Below are positions 47,874-55,600 of a stretch of 64,000 nucleotides of DNA, one piece after another; positions within the stretch are counted from its first letter, which is position 1; every line of letters starts with the position of its first letter. The position numbers and the translations under genes are program-made. The notes beneath the pieces are model-generated. The model was given only the letters and a program-made list of their open reading frames with translations. It was not told the origin of the DNA and did no database searches. The stretch is from Haematococcus lacustris (Eukaryota > Chlorophyta > Chlorophyceae > Chlamydomonadales > Haematococcaceae), in assembly GCA_030144725.1 (NCBI GenBank), contig JASKMD010000006.1, forward strand, positions 3,682,977 through 3,746,976, read 5' to 3'.

Positions 47874-48518
47874 CGACGAGGTAGAACACGGCTCTGCAGC
47901 CTTGCCCACAAGAGCTCTGGTCCCAAGCTGTGCAGCCCTAGCCATTAGCACTGGCTTGGCCCACACCATGCCACACCAGCCTTGACCAGCCTCACCTGGA
48001 GGTCGGGGTACATCAGCTGAAGGCACAGGGCATGCGTGGTATGGGATATGCTTAGTACTGCTGCTCACCACCTTGGCAGTGCCTGCTGCTTGCTGGCGGC
48101 TGCAGGCCATAGACCCCCGCTGGGCTGACGCCCCAGACGCCGCCAAGCAGCTCATGGCCCTGGCCCTGAATTGCACTGAGAAAGAGTGAGAGCTTGCCCC
48201 TGCCCCTGCCCCCACCCCTGCCCCCACCCCTGCCCCCACCCCTGCCCCCACCCCTGCCCCTGCCCCTGCCCCTCCCCTGCTCTGCTCAGCTCATTGCGTT
48301 CCTGTCAGGCTGATGAAGTTGCTCATATCAGCTACCAAGGTCCGTGTTATTGCTGCTGCAGTCCCGCTTGCCGGCCTACGGCTGAGGAGCTAGCAACCGC
48401 TCTGCTGGAGATGAAGCGAGGGGCATCCATCAGCACAACCTCCGCCTCCAGCGCAAGCCAGGTGCAAGTCATCGCACACAGCACAAGTGACCCTGCTCAA
48501 CTCGCAGCAAATGGGTGA
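33712..48518 (+). CDS. Ankyrin-repeat Pelle/RLK-type protein kinase, copy 1
   Basis: Exons: 33712-33795, 33879-34028, 34564-35502, 36083-36196, a likely 15-nt microexon 36347-36361, 36855-36944, 38656-38862, 39150-39218, 45992-46105, 47137-47209, 47678-47784, 48106-48185, 48362-48518. Phases agree throughout (about 732 residues). Residues 29-78 and 79-120 hold ankyrin repeats (GETPLHIAAGHP; CTALHKAAQQRHVGVMRLLL). A Pro/Gln-rich linker follows, then YTLEQLEEATNNFSEANRLG, the classic entry to plant Pelle kinases. Kinase residues: LGQGGFAVVY loop, VAVK Lys420, alpha-C Glu442, HRDIKPHNILL (Asp554), DVG at 575-577 instead of DFG, and GYVPPECL. No signal peptide or transmembrane helix is visible, so it is probably cytoplasmic. 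The catalytic Lys, Asp and Asn are intact despite a 6.8-kb transposon-filled intron. Partners and substrates are unknown. Confidence 0.88.
35676..35960 (+). repeat. (GGGGC)57 pentanucleotide array in a kinase intron
   Basis: 285 bp of perfect GGGGC units in the intron between the linker exon and the first kinase exon of copy 1. The same intron of copy 2 has only a short imperfect stretch (GGGGCGAGGAGGGGCGGGG, 55105-55139). Confidence 0.97.
37241..38013 (+). repeat. Interspersed repeat family C, copy 2
   Basis: Collinear with copy 1 from ATATTTGAGG to CTATCTACTAC, with fewer GTCGAGCGGCAA units. It lies in the intron of kinase copy 1 between exons 36855-36944 and 38656-38862. Confidence 0.85.
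38040..38601. mobile_element. DNA-transposon remnant with hAT-like right end
   Basis: Ends ACACGTAGTACCCATCACTGG, the inverse of the 4821 terminus. It also shares GCCGGCCGG...GTGGATGCCTTC with 5868-5895. No coding capacity. It lies just before a kinase exon. Confidence 0.5.
39357..41367. mobile_element. Decayed DNA transposon with pogo/CENP-B-like transposase pieces
   Basis: About 39890-40160 (+) encodes HQHINGMGDLVLGGYKN and TEMGRLFDPVL, matching the transposase tail at 62985-63537. 39420-39680 resembles 5030-5280. 40565-40800 (+) and 41060-41260 (-) are inverted copies of one segment encoding RHCQQ...EVQCPV-type ends. 40432-40500 has a GCGCCAACAGCAGCA repeat. Frameshifts and stops abound. 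The right part of this insertion continues after the Copia element (45492-45740). Confidence 0.6.
41363..41367 (+). other. Target-site duplication GAAAT, left
   Basis: GAAAT directly precedes the 5' LTR and recurs directly after the 3' LTR (45487-45491). Five base pairs is the usual duplication for Copia elements. Confidence 0.93.
41368..41609 (+). repeat. 5' LTR of the Copia element (242 bp)
   Basis: Starts TGTTGG and ends TTTCA. Identical by eye to 45245-45486. Contains an internal direct repeat of about 55 bp (TGTTTGTCCGGTGAAGCGCT...CTCTTTCAG, twice), perhaps part of promoter or polyadenylation control. Confidence 0.95.
41610..41624 (+). other. Primer-binding site, initiator tRNA-Met anticodon-arm type
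   Basis: GGTTATGGGCCCACC abuts the 5' LTR. It is complementary to the anticodon stem-loop of plant-type initiator tRNA-Met (GGTGGGCCCATAACC), not to the 3' CCA end. This is the half-tRNA priming mode known for Drosophila copia. Confidence 0.75.
41631..44930 (+). CDS. Gag-protease-integrase polyprotein of the Copia element
   Basis: 1099 residues. Residues 20-190 resemble the Copia gag (UBN2-type) domain. A Gly/Ser tract precedes a CCHC knuckle CFKCGKRGHYARDC near 260. The protease has VADSGASHH (catalytic Asp424). The pre-integrase zinc region has HERLGH and CPGCAAGK. The integrase triad is Asp632, Asp695 and Glu731, with the usual 35-residue spacing between the last two. A Ser/Gly/Ala-rich spacer of about 150 residues follows. 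After SSRLRGIQPEF the frame runs off without an RT domain and stops at 44930. The start is the first ATG after the primer-binding site. Confidence 0.93.
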   Translation: MRMVKSEADVSAPAEQPQMAVLMPQPLPLNEATSFVEWRHGAMGQLRLAGLWKAIVGEDTDPVRCERAYAWLLCNCKSHYLRLVVAAETAPAAWKALLADQQPDSYQLWEQLNSLQMQPGETVGQVHSRLLEIVWQLAAVKEQVSEPQQVMALLKAMPPLPQYENARDFITFGSLRSPLSLTEVKRTLQIAESRAQQAGVSAQLAAVRLRGKGGGGGGGGGGSSSSGSSSSRTQPAAVPAASSSSSAAPSRPRAAANVKCFKCGKRGHYARDCPDPARDGGMAGTGAGGEGGGASGGGAGGWAGAGKSSSGSAGLSRVTLAAVHAGTLSHVADAAPPLPACMPAEAGVGVGGAEVHSCSAEGGSVVSCGDMTCCWSHAVGLSPMLPCVVDKHASLAPEPAAEPALLAVASTQQLDSSMRVWVADSGASHHITPERTLLHGYQGFAQPVPMGLGKSSVQLYAYGKGRVRLAVDGVRMELQDVLWAPEASTNYFSTLAAAQKGWEIRQSADSITMQSSKGEVVKGKVVGRQYQLSGSAQPAVVACEPPASAQAVTAVTPQLLHERLGHLSYRAMGDMISKGMVEGVELSAGQCRAAGSGVCPGCAAGKLHRRVADTLPSLAARVAAPCDLVHTDVCGPLRIPNAAGYCFVLTFLDEHSGLSLIALLKAKSEVPAAIRDAVEWFETQGGRKVKVLCSDRGTEYVNQAVREFLSGKGIIHQQTAPYSPQQNGSAERLNRTLFEKGRCLLYSSGLSVNFWPYALRFANYVRNLSLVRGKAGTPWELFWGVRPDLSALRVFGARAYAHVPEHMRSKLGSKAVQGVFVGYELSSKAYQVLLPGGKLLITKDVVFDELNRGPPTREADLAMHLPQPEPEPGVLVPHAVHVLVEVQLTAPPAAVPALLEHAPAPPGGATSSAGADSGSTVGAGTGSSAGAGIGSYAGAGSSSSAGAGSGRGTEADGSGVGTGAGSSAGAGSSAGAGSSAGAGSSSGAGSGAAGSRAGIGRGATGSGAVVAEGSSGGGAVVRQSSRLRGIQPEFAGVRSVAVAELPAIVYGSLWSAPGPTGVACTFRGGAGAAGAAEAAGFHSLTCTQLSSHYDAGCVG
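44730..45172 (+). pseudogene. Broken RT/RNase H remnant of the Copia element
   Basis: A second frame (to 45006) has LFGLRRARRAWHAL, a shard of the RT thumb side, then IMCDNEAALTLV from RNase H. A third frame continues NIDVLHHFVRERV...NVADVFTKALP to 45172, the RNase H end. The polymerase core with the YxDD-type active site is deleted, and a frame break lies at about 45003. Confidence 0.85.
45245..45486 (+). repeat. 3' LTR of the Copia element
   Basis: 242 bp, no difference from the 5' LTR seen by eye. Preceded by a purine-rich tract, TGAGGGGGTG (45235-45244), the likely plus-strand primer. Confidence 0.95.
45492..45745 (-). mobile_element. Right part of the host DNA transposon
   Basis: 45650-45740 is the approximate reverse complement of 4985-5065 (GTCAAGGTCAACTAATTGTT and neighbours). 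The Copia element therefore split an older DNA transposon of the 4821 type. Confidence 0.55.
46629..47027 (+). repeat. Direct repeats of about 68 bp around a 260-bp insert
   Basis: 46629-46697 and 46959-47026 share ACTCGTTACCTCAACCACCG-type sequence and end in ATACATGGGCT. The spacing could reflect a small retroelement or a tandem duplication. It is inside an intron of kinase copy 1. Confidence 0.6.
47785..47874 (+). repeat. (GGGC)n-(GGCA)n tetranucleotide tract
   Basis: Starts immediately at the splice donor after the exon ending at 47784. A second tract of CCCCTGCCCCCA units lies at 48197-48280, just after the next exon. Confidence 0.92.
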
Positions 48519-49459
48519 TGTGGCAGTGGGTTGGGTTTGAAACCTGCCCAAGTCACACCTTTCGCCAGTGTGTAGCCTGACCTGGCTGCGACAGGGCCGC
48601 ACTTTCACCAGCATGTGGGTGGCGGTCTTGATTGCCAAACTGATGGCGCTCTTGAGAGCGTGTGAGAGGCGTGTGCGTATCCATGACGGCATCTGAGGCT
48701 GCGAGGCGCACACGCCCCATAGCTTACGAAGCAGGTGGTGGCGCATGAGCTAAAGCCAGGCACCAGCGATCAGAATCCCGCAGCACCAGCGACCCGCGTA
48801 CAGATAGACGCGACGTGTGACTAACGGGTGTGACTTAGCGTACAATAGCCGCGGGGCAGGTAGCGGTAGTGGCGGTTAGGAACAGGTAGGCCAGGCTGCT
48901 GGCAGGATGTCCCACGGCAAGGAGGTTGGGCGTACGCAACGCTCCCATAAACATGATATCGAGCTGTTGTCGGCAGGTTATGGTTGTGGCGGGAGTGGCA
49001 AATGGTTCAGCTACGAGTTGCGAAGCCTACCTGTAGTATAGGTGTACGACTGCAGAAAGTATGCAAGTCTGAGGATCGATAGGTATCCGGCTACTGAAGG
49101 CTGCACAGGTTGCCTGGGCACCATTGAAGAGGTTGCCTTACACTATGAGGTTTGAAGCATACCTACTAGGGCGGTTCCCCTCACCCAGCTAATGTTGATA
49201 GTAGAAGAATAGCGAGCCAACCATACTAGCTCATATCAGCTCCCAATCGTTGTTACGCCTTCGTTCGCTTCCTAACGCGATGCCTGCACCTGTCGGCTCT
49301 ACGCCCCCTGCCCACCTGGTTGATGCTGCGCCGCCGGAGGCCGCCTCCTAAACACATGCTTGCACGCATGCATGTACCTGACTCACATCACGTGCAGACG
49401 GTGCAGGCTTGTGAAAACGGTGCAGTTTTCATGAAGTTTTGCACTGAAATCTTTCACTT
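48519..49459. other. 3' flank of kinase copy 1
   Basis: 48530-48900 matches the 3' flank of copy 2 (61230-61670), including GCCGCACNTTCACCA. The duplication unit therefore extends beyond the stop. No other gene is seen. Confidence 0.6.
49456..49459 (+). other. Target-site duplication ACTT, left
   Basis: ACTT precedes the left inverted repeat, and ACTT follows the right one at 52437-52440. Confidence 0.8.
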
Positions 49460-50004
49460 GGTCACCCCCGCCATTGGCTGCACCCCTGATAACTATCCGA
49501 CTGATCTTTGAAGGTTTTTCAGCGATTCTTGCGCAGGGCTGTGCAGCTCACGAGCGCGAGGCTAGCGGGCTGCTCGGGCTGATATGCACCTGTGCCGGGG
49601 CGGGCGGGGGTGTTGGAAGAGGGGGTCGCGTTGTGCCGGGAATGGGCTGCTTAGTGGGGCTGTGATCAGGAAACAGCTATCGCGCTCGGTGGCTCCGCGG
49701 CATGGACGCTCGAGTTTATTTTGTGTCACGTGACCCCATGTCAAATTTTACAAAATGTGGGCCTTTTTGCAGTCCACTTAACTGTCCAACCAGGAAGTCA
49801 AATGCTGGGTTGACAAGCTTGATTGGTTCTTTGTGTGAAGTACCAACGTGTCCCTTTGACAAATGCGCGATGCCCTCCTTTGTGGGCCGTCTGTGCTGCT
49901 GTAAAGTTGACTCTCATGCACCATGCACCCAGTGACAATCTCGGCCATTAGTACGCCATTAGTACGGGCCGCTGGTGATGCTCCAAAGTAGACCCCCGTG
50001 CATC

Positions 50005-51474
50005 TTACACCCAGCCATATCCATTGTCCGCCTCATATTCAGCCTCCAGCTGCTCACTTTGCAACTCTCTCAGCACGCAACGACGCAATTCCCGACGTCC
50101 CTCTTCCCTCTTCCACCCCATGTGCATGCGATATCGTTCACAGTGTTTGTTGGTCAGTTTGCCAAAGCACACCTCATCATGCAGCAAATCGAGATGGTAC
50201 AACATCAACAATGCATAACACTCTTCGTCTTCCCTCACCTCCTTCACAGTGTCTTGAAACATGGGCATGGGCATAAGTGGGGTGGTAGTGTCAGGCTTCA
50301 TGCACGGCAGGCATGGCACACTCATGCACATGTTGCACGCACAACCAGCCATGGCCCATTGAGGCTGGTCCCCGTCAGGTGTGAACACCATGCGGTGCAT
50401 CGCCCTGCACCCCTTCACATCTTTATGCATGCGTTCCACATCAGCCTCAGACATGCAGCATACAGTTGCTTGCCTAGCGTCGTCCACCACGAGATAGCGC
50501 CGAAACATGATGTGGCCACGTTGCCTGTGGCTGGCACTAGTGTCTTGTGCATGGCATGGCACAGCAAAATGCTTGTTAGCCCATTCAGTCAGCACAGCAG
50601 CCCCACACACTTTCCCCACCAGCTCAGGATGCACTAACATCTGCTCCCTCCACTCCCTCTTAATCACGCCACCCTCAGAGTCATGCGTGCTCTTGAAATG
50701 CGATGTGGCACCATATGACCATTGCACAGGCACCCCAAACCTATTGGCTAGGTGCCAATGCAACCTGATGGCCTTGGCCCCCTTGAACTGTGATGCACAA
50801 CCATCTGACCACAAACACAGCTGCCTCATGTCCATCTTGCCCACCCACCCCTCTCCATCATCCCTCCCATCACCCAACCCATCGGGGTTGCTGGCCACAC
50901 CCAAGATGCCATCCGGTGTGTTCTGCACAGCGGCACAGTGCCCCGGTGTGTACTGCACAGCGGCACAGTGCGCCCTAAAGGTGGCACGCTGATGCTTGGC
51001 AAGGTATTGATGCCACAATTGCTTCTGCATGAGGTCATTCAGGCCAGCCACCAACCCCCCTAGCGTGGTTTGGACTGTGGCCAACTCTACGCCTTGCCCA
51101 TTGTCCAGCTTATTGAACTGACGATACTGCAGCTGCACACCCTCACACCCCGACTTCACGCCCACCTTCCTATCCTTGCAGGCATCACACGTACGCTGCA
51201 AGCAGGCCAGGCTGGGCTTGGCGCCAACCTTGCATGGGCACACAAACCAGCTCTGCACTGTGGCATAGTCCAGGTCAACCCTCATGGCTGCGCCCCCAGT
51301 TGTGCACCCTGCTGCAGCCGCTCCCCCTCCTGCAGCGCCTGCAGCAGCCCTGGCATTCTGGGCATCACTCACCAACTTCTCCAGCCCACCCTCATCTAGC
51401 ACACCTGCATCTAGCACACCAGCCAGGTCTTGAGCGTCAGCGTTGGCAATGTGCTCAGCCAGCAACACATGCAC
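50005..51474 (-). CDS. Family A transposase-like protein
   Basis: 489 residues from the annotated ATG, but the frame is open further upstream through a Ser/Asp and Gly run. A cysteine cluster (CPCKVGAKPSLACLQ...CDACKDRK) lies near residues 75-100. LWSDGCASQFKGAKAI and, some 30 residues on, ATSHFKSTHDSEGGVIKREW match the SDGxxSQxK...ATSHxK...DGxGGxxK pattern of a poorly named group of DDE-like proteins known from animal genomes. The two motif aspartates are intact. The C-terminal part (PCLPCMK, EEDEECY, CFGKLTNKHCERYRMHMGWK) is highly charged. The superfamily assignment is inferred; the transposon ends support a transposase role. Confidence 0.72.
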   Translation of the reverse strand: MHVLLAEHIANADAQDLAGVLDAGVLDEGGLEKLVSDAQNARAAAGAAGGGAAAAGCTTGGAAMRVDLDYATVQSWFVCPCKVGAKPSLACLQRTCDACKDRKVGVKSGCEGVQLQYRQFNKLDNGQGVELATVQTTLGGLVAGLNDLMQKQLWHQYLAKHQRATFRAHCAAVQYTPGHCAAVQNTPDGILGVASNPDGLGDGRDDGEGWVGKMDMRQLCLWSDGCASQFKGAKAIRLHWHLANRFGVPVQWSYGATSHFKSTHDSEGGVIKREWREQMLVHPELVGKVCGAAVLTEWANKHFAVPCHAQDTSASHRQRGHIMFRRYLVVDDARQATVCCMSEADVERMHKDVKGCRAMHRMVFTPDGDQPQWAMAGCACNMCMSVPCLPCMKPDTTTPLMPMPMFQDTVKEVREDEECYALLMLYHLDLLHDEVCFGKLTNKHCERYRMHMGWKREEGRRELRRCVLRELQSEQLEAEYEADNGYGWV

Positions 51475-51524
51475 CTCACCACCCCCCCCCCCGCTGTCGC
51501 TCCCGCTGTCACTGTCGCTATCAT

Positions 51525-51962
51525 CTAGTGGCTGTGGGTCTTCTGGCTAAAGTCCACCTGCTGCTGCTGCAGCTGGTGCTGCCGCTCAGTTAACTGATGC
51601 TCCCATTGCAGCAGAGCTGCCCGCTGCTGCGCCACCAAATCAGCAAGTTGCTGCTCCTTGCGCTGAAGCTCACTCCGCTGGAGGTCCTGGAGTTGTTGCT
51701 GTAGTTGCTGCATGCGCTGGTTGTGAGCAAGTGCCCTGTGCTGCAGGTCTGCCTGTAGCTGGTGCAACTGCGCACCAGCATCAGCTTGGGCCTGAGCCTC
51801 AGCAGCAATAACCCCTGCTTGCGCCCCAATCTCAATGGGACCAGCAGCCTTTGCAGCCCTCCGCTGTGCCGTAACCTCCCTCGCTTTCTGCACATTGGCA
51901 CAGTTAGCCTTCACTCCCCTTTTCTTGTCAACCATGGCTTTCACTAGCCTGCACAAACGCAA
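51525..51962 (-). CDS. Family A coiled-coil ORF (N-terminal part of the transposase gene)
   Basis: 145 residues: a KKRGVKANCANVQKAREVTA basic start, then about 100 residues of heptad-like Gln/Leu/Ala coiled coil. It ends ...FSQKTHSH and a stop. The alternative frame through the same bases reads PEDPQPLDDSDSDSGSDS and then runs without a stop into the transposase ORF. One indel near 51540 therefore separates the two, or a programmed shift or small intron does. It probably gives DNA binding or oligomerisation. Confidence 0.65.
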   Translation of the reverse strand: MRLCRLVKAMVDKKRGVKANCANVQKAREVTAQRRAAKAAGPIEIGAQAGVIAAEAQAQADAGAQLHQLQADLQHRALAHNQRMQQLQQQLQDLQRSELQRKEQQLADLVAQQRAALLQWEHQLTERQHQLQQQQVDFSQKTHSH

Positions 51963-52697
51963 ACATAGTTATCAGCTCAGTCCCTTCATGTTTCTGACTA
52001 AATTTTACTGCCCATTGTTGCTCGGGAGCCACAGGCACCAATGCGTTCAGCATCTTGTGCAACCTATAATTCGACGGCTTGCACCTGCCAGCAATCCGGC
52101 GTCGCAGTCATGCCCCTAGCTTGGGAAAGGGTCTCAATGCGTGCTGTGACGTAGCAACACTGTTGCGTGCCGACCTGAAAACTTGCAATGTCCAGTCACG
52201 ATGCGAATTCACTCCGCGCTGGGTCCAGGCTGCCTAAAGCAGTTGCTAGGAGTGTCTACGAGGCCCAAGAACACGTCGCATGTTGGGGGCCAGCTACCCG
52301 GCAAACCGTTGGGACTGGCAGCACACTCGTCAGGCCACAAGCAGCCCATCGCACCAATCGGCGGCTTCATCCGTGCAAAAATGAGTTAGATGTTATGTCT
52401 TGAGCCATGGGGGTGCAGCCAATGGCGGGGGTGACCACTTGCAGAAATGCAACGTTTCACTGCAACAAATGAAGTCCCGGTAGCACCCAGCACCCGGCAG
52501 CACCCAATGAATAAGACGAGTTACATGTGCGTCCTGTGAAGTTAACAATACAACAGTCAACTGAACAACTGATAGTGCGACCCACACGGGTGCGGCCCCG
52601 AACATAAAGCACCTAAACATATTCCAGCACAAGGGTCACGCGTAAGGGTCCCCACAGCCCTCTTGCTACTCCATAAAAAACAAGGGTTTCAATCCCG

Positions 52698-55600
52698 ATG
52701 GGGCTTCTTAGCTTCATTGGACCAAATAGTGACATCTTGAAAGCCATAAAAGCTGGCAGCCTAGCGCAATTGCAGCTCGCGTTGCAGGTCCGCGCATCTT
52801 GCAGTTTCCCACTCGCGGTCTCCGATACTTACCTTGTTTTCCCTGACCTTGTCGCTTTGCGCGGCCTAGGGCGGCGCTGCTAGGCTGAACGAGGGCAACA
52901 GCCGCGGAGAGACGCCCCTGCACATAGCGGCCGGGCACCCCACTCACCCTGACAGCGTATGTGCAGCGATGGTCAGGGAGCTGCTGAAGCGTTGCGCCGA
53001 GCCATCGCAGCAAGACAATGTGCGTGTGTGTGGGTGGGTGGCAGGAGTGCCTGGTATCACAGCCAGGGAAGGAATGGATGCTCAGGACATAGAGCTGGTG
53101 GTTGATTACTTAATGGTCAGCTTACGACAAGCTCAGAAACAGGGAGGTGTTGTGCATGTGGGTGCAGCATGAAGGGCTGCCTTTAGTCGAGGCTGATCGG
53201 GAAGTGCGCCTGGTGGAGGGAAGGGTCGGGGTATGCTGGGGTCGGGGTCGGGGTCCAGGGCCGGAGGATGTGAGACAGGTGCCTGGCCTGCGCTTGCACT
53301 GCTTGCACACACTGCTTGCACTACGCTCCGTACCCTGCTGCTTTGGCACCTGTGCATATGCCTGTCGGCAGCATTGGATCCCATGCCATCAGTTGTAACG
53401 GGGCTGCCTCTTCAGTCTCTTAGCGGTAGCTGCTGCCGCTGCTGCTGCTGCTGCTGCTGCCGCCGCCGCCGCCGCTGCTGCTGCTGCTGCTGCTGCTGCT
53501 GATTTGGCGGGTAGACTCGCTGCTGCTTCAACCTTGCCCTCCTCGCCCTGCCCCTCCACCCCTTGCCATCTCCTGGCCCCCTTTTTTCTCAATTGCACCG
53601 CCCCCCTTCCCCTCCCTGCAGGAAGGCTGCACCGCGCTGCACTGGGCCGCCCAGCAGGGCCACCTGGGGGTGGTGCGCGTGCTTCTTGTCCACAGCCCCC
53701 TCCTCAACTCCATCCCCAACCGAGCAGGGCGGACCGCACAGCAGCTGCTGCCCGCCGACACCGCGGACGAGCGCCGCTCCCCCAGCCACCATGGCCCCTC
53801 CCACCCCACCCACCCTGCCCCATCCTCCTCCCCTCCCTGGCCAAACCGTCAGTCCCCAGGTCAGCTGCACGCAGGCCCGCCCACAGGTCAGCACCGCACC
53901 CCGCCTGCCCCTCCCACTGGCATTCCCCGCCTGAGCCCCGCCAAGGGCCCAGTCATGCCCCATGTGGCCATAAGGCCCACCAACCCCAGGCATGAGCCTG
54001 CCTGCGTGCAGCAGCAGCAGTACCAGCAGCAGCAGTACCAGTACCAGCAGCACCAGCAGCACCAGCAGCACCAGTACCAGCAGCAGCAGTATCAGCAGCA
54101 GCAGCAGCAGCAGCACGAGTCCCCCCACATGTGCCCCAGCCCCAGGCATGAGCCTGCCCATGTGCGGCAACAGCAACAGTACCAGCTGCAGCAGCAGCAG
54201 CTCCCCCATCTGCAGCCGGCCAGCCAGTGGGGCTACGCGGCCAACGCTGTGCAAGGGCCAGGCTCAGGCACCCCAGGCACCTCCTCCCCAGACAGCGCTC
54301 GCCTGCTCAGCCACTACCCCAATGTCACCAGCAAGTTCGACTTGCTTCCGGGCACGGGCCTGGCCTCCCCTGCCTCCAACCCCTTCCCCCTAGCTAGCCG
54401 TGGGGCGTCCCCGGTGGCCATAGGGCCCCCCAGCACCCCCCACCCCTACGACCAGCCTCACCGCGCCACCACCGCCCCTGCCCCCACAGACGCTTACTCA
54501 CCCTTCCAGTCGCAGCCAGAGGGGCTGCCGCCGTGGCTGTCCCTGCCCTGTGCCCCACACACGCCTACCCAGCAGCCCCAGGCGGGCTTCAGGGCGGTGC
54601 AGCCCATGGCGGGGCTGCTGGCTGAGATGAGCAAGATGGGGGTCGTCACCGGGGGAGAGCAGGGCGATGTGCAGGGGCCGGGCTCCAGCCCCTGGCAGCA
54701 GCAGATACCCAGGCAGCAGCAGCAGCCGCAGCAGCCGCAGCAGCCGCAGCATGAGCCGCCGCCGCCGCCCCATCAGGCTCAGGTAGAGTCGCAGCCATTG
54801 CAACCTTCAGAAAGCCTCAGCAACTGCTTGACCGTGGGCAACAACTACACCTTGGAGCAGCTGGAGGAGGCAACCAATGTGGGCCACTGACTCACTCTCT
54901 CACTCGCTCACACACTCACACCCTAGAGAACTGCCTGGCTTGCTTGCACTTGGATAGTGAAGGGACTTGCCAAAACGCATGCCCTGGCTGCAAGCCTAGT
55001 GCCCAGTGTGTAGTGCCAGGGTCTCGCCAGGCAATTGAAAAGGTCGGATGGGGGTCCTTGTGATGTAGCTCACGGTATAGGCAGTGACACCAGGGGGCTG
55101 GGTGGGGCGAGGAGGGGCGGGGAGGGGCGGGGCGGGGTAGGTGAGGGTGCGGGTGGGTAGAATAGGTGTGTGTGCGCAGGTGCCTGTGCATTGAGCTGGA
55201 CCCTGAGGTTCAGTCCCCGGCCCCTGTGTGCCCAGGGGTCAGGGTGTTGAGGGCGGGAGGAAAGAGAGGGGTGTGTGCGGTGCTGGTGGCTGCAGAACTT
55301 CAGCCAAGCAAACCGGCTGGGTAAAGGCGGCTTTGCCTTGGTGTACTACGGCTACCTGCAGCAGCTGCATGTGGCGGTGAAGAAGCCGACCACCAGGATA
55401 GACCCAGAGGTGGGGGCGGCAGCAGGCAGGCAGGGGCGGGCAGGAGGCAAGCAGGGGTGGGAAGCGAAGGGCGGGTTCGGGCAGGGGCAGAGAGGGCAGG
55501 AGAAGGTAGGGTAGGGAAGGGGTGAGGAGGGTTGAGCTGAAGTGTCCCCGACCACACCTGTGGCTGCATCCAATCTTTCCAGTCCAGTGTGGAGCGGGTG

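Larger units (their letters stand above)
49460..52436 (-). mobile_element. Complete family A DNA transposon, 2977 bp
   Basis: Bounded by perfect 27-bp terminal inverted repeats (49460-49486, GGTCACCCCCGCCATTGGCT...; and 52410-52436) and ACTT on both sides. Minus-strand genes: a coiled-coil ORF then a transposase-like ORF. Partial copies lie at 1-1432, 3130-3590, 3604-3788 and 4322-4554. It inserted about 260 bp upstream of the copy 2 kinase ATG, between the two duplicated genes. Confidence 0.92.
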
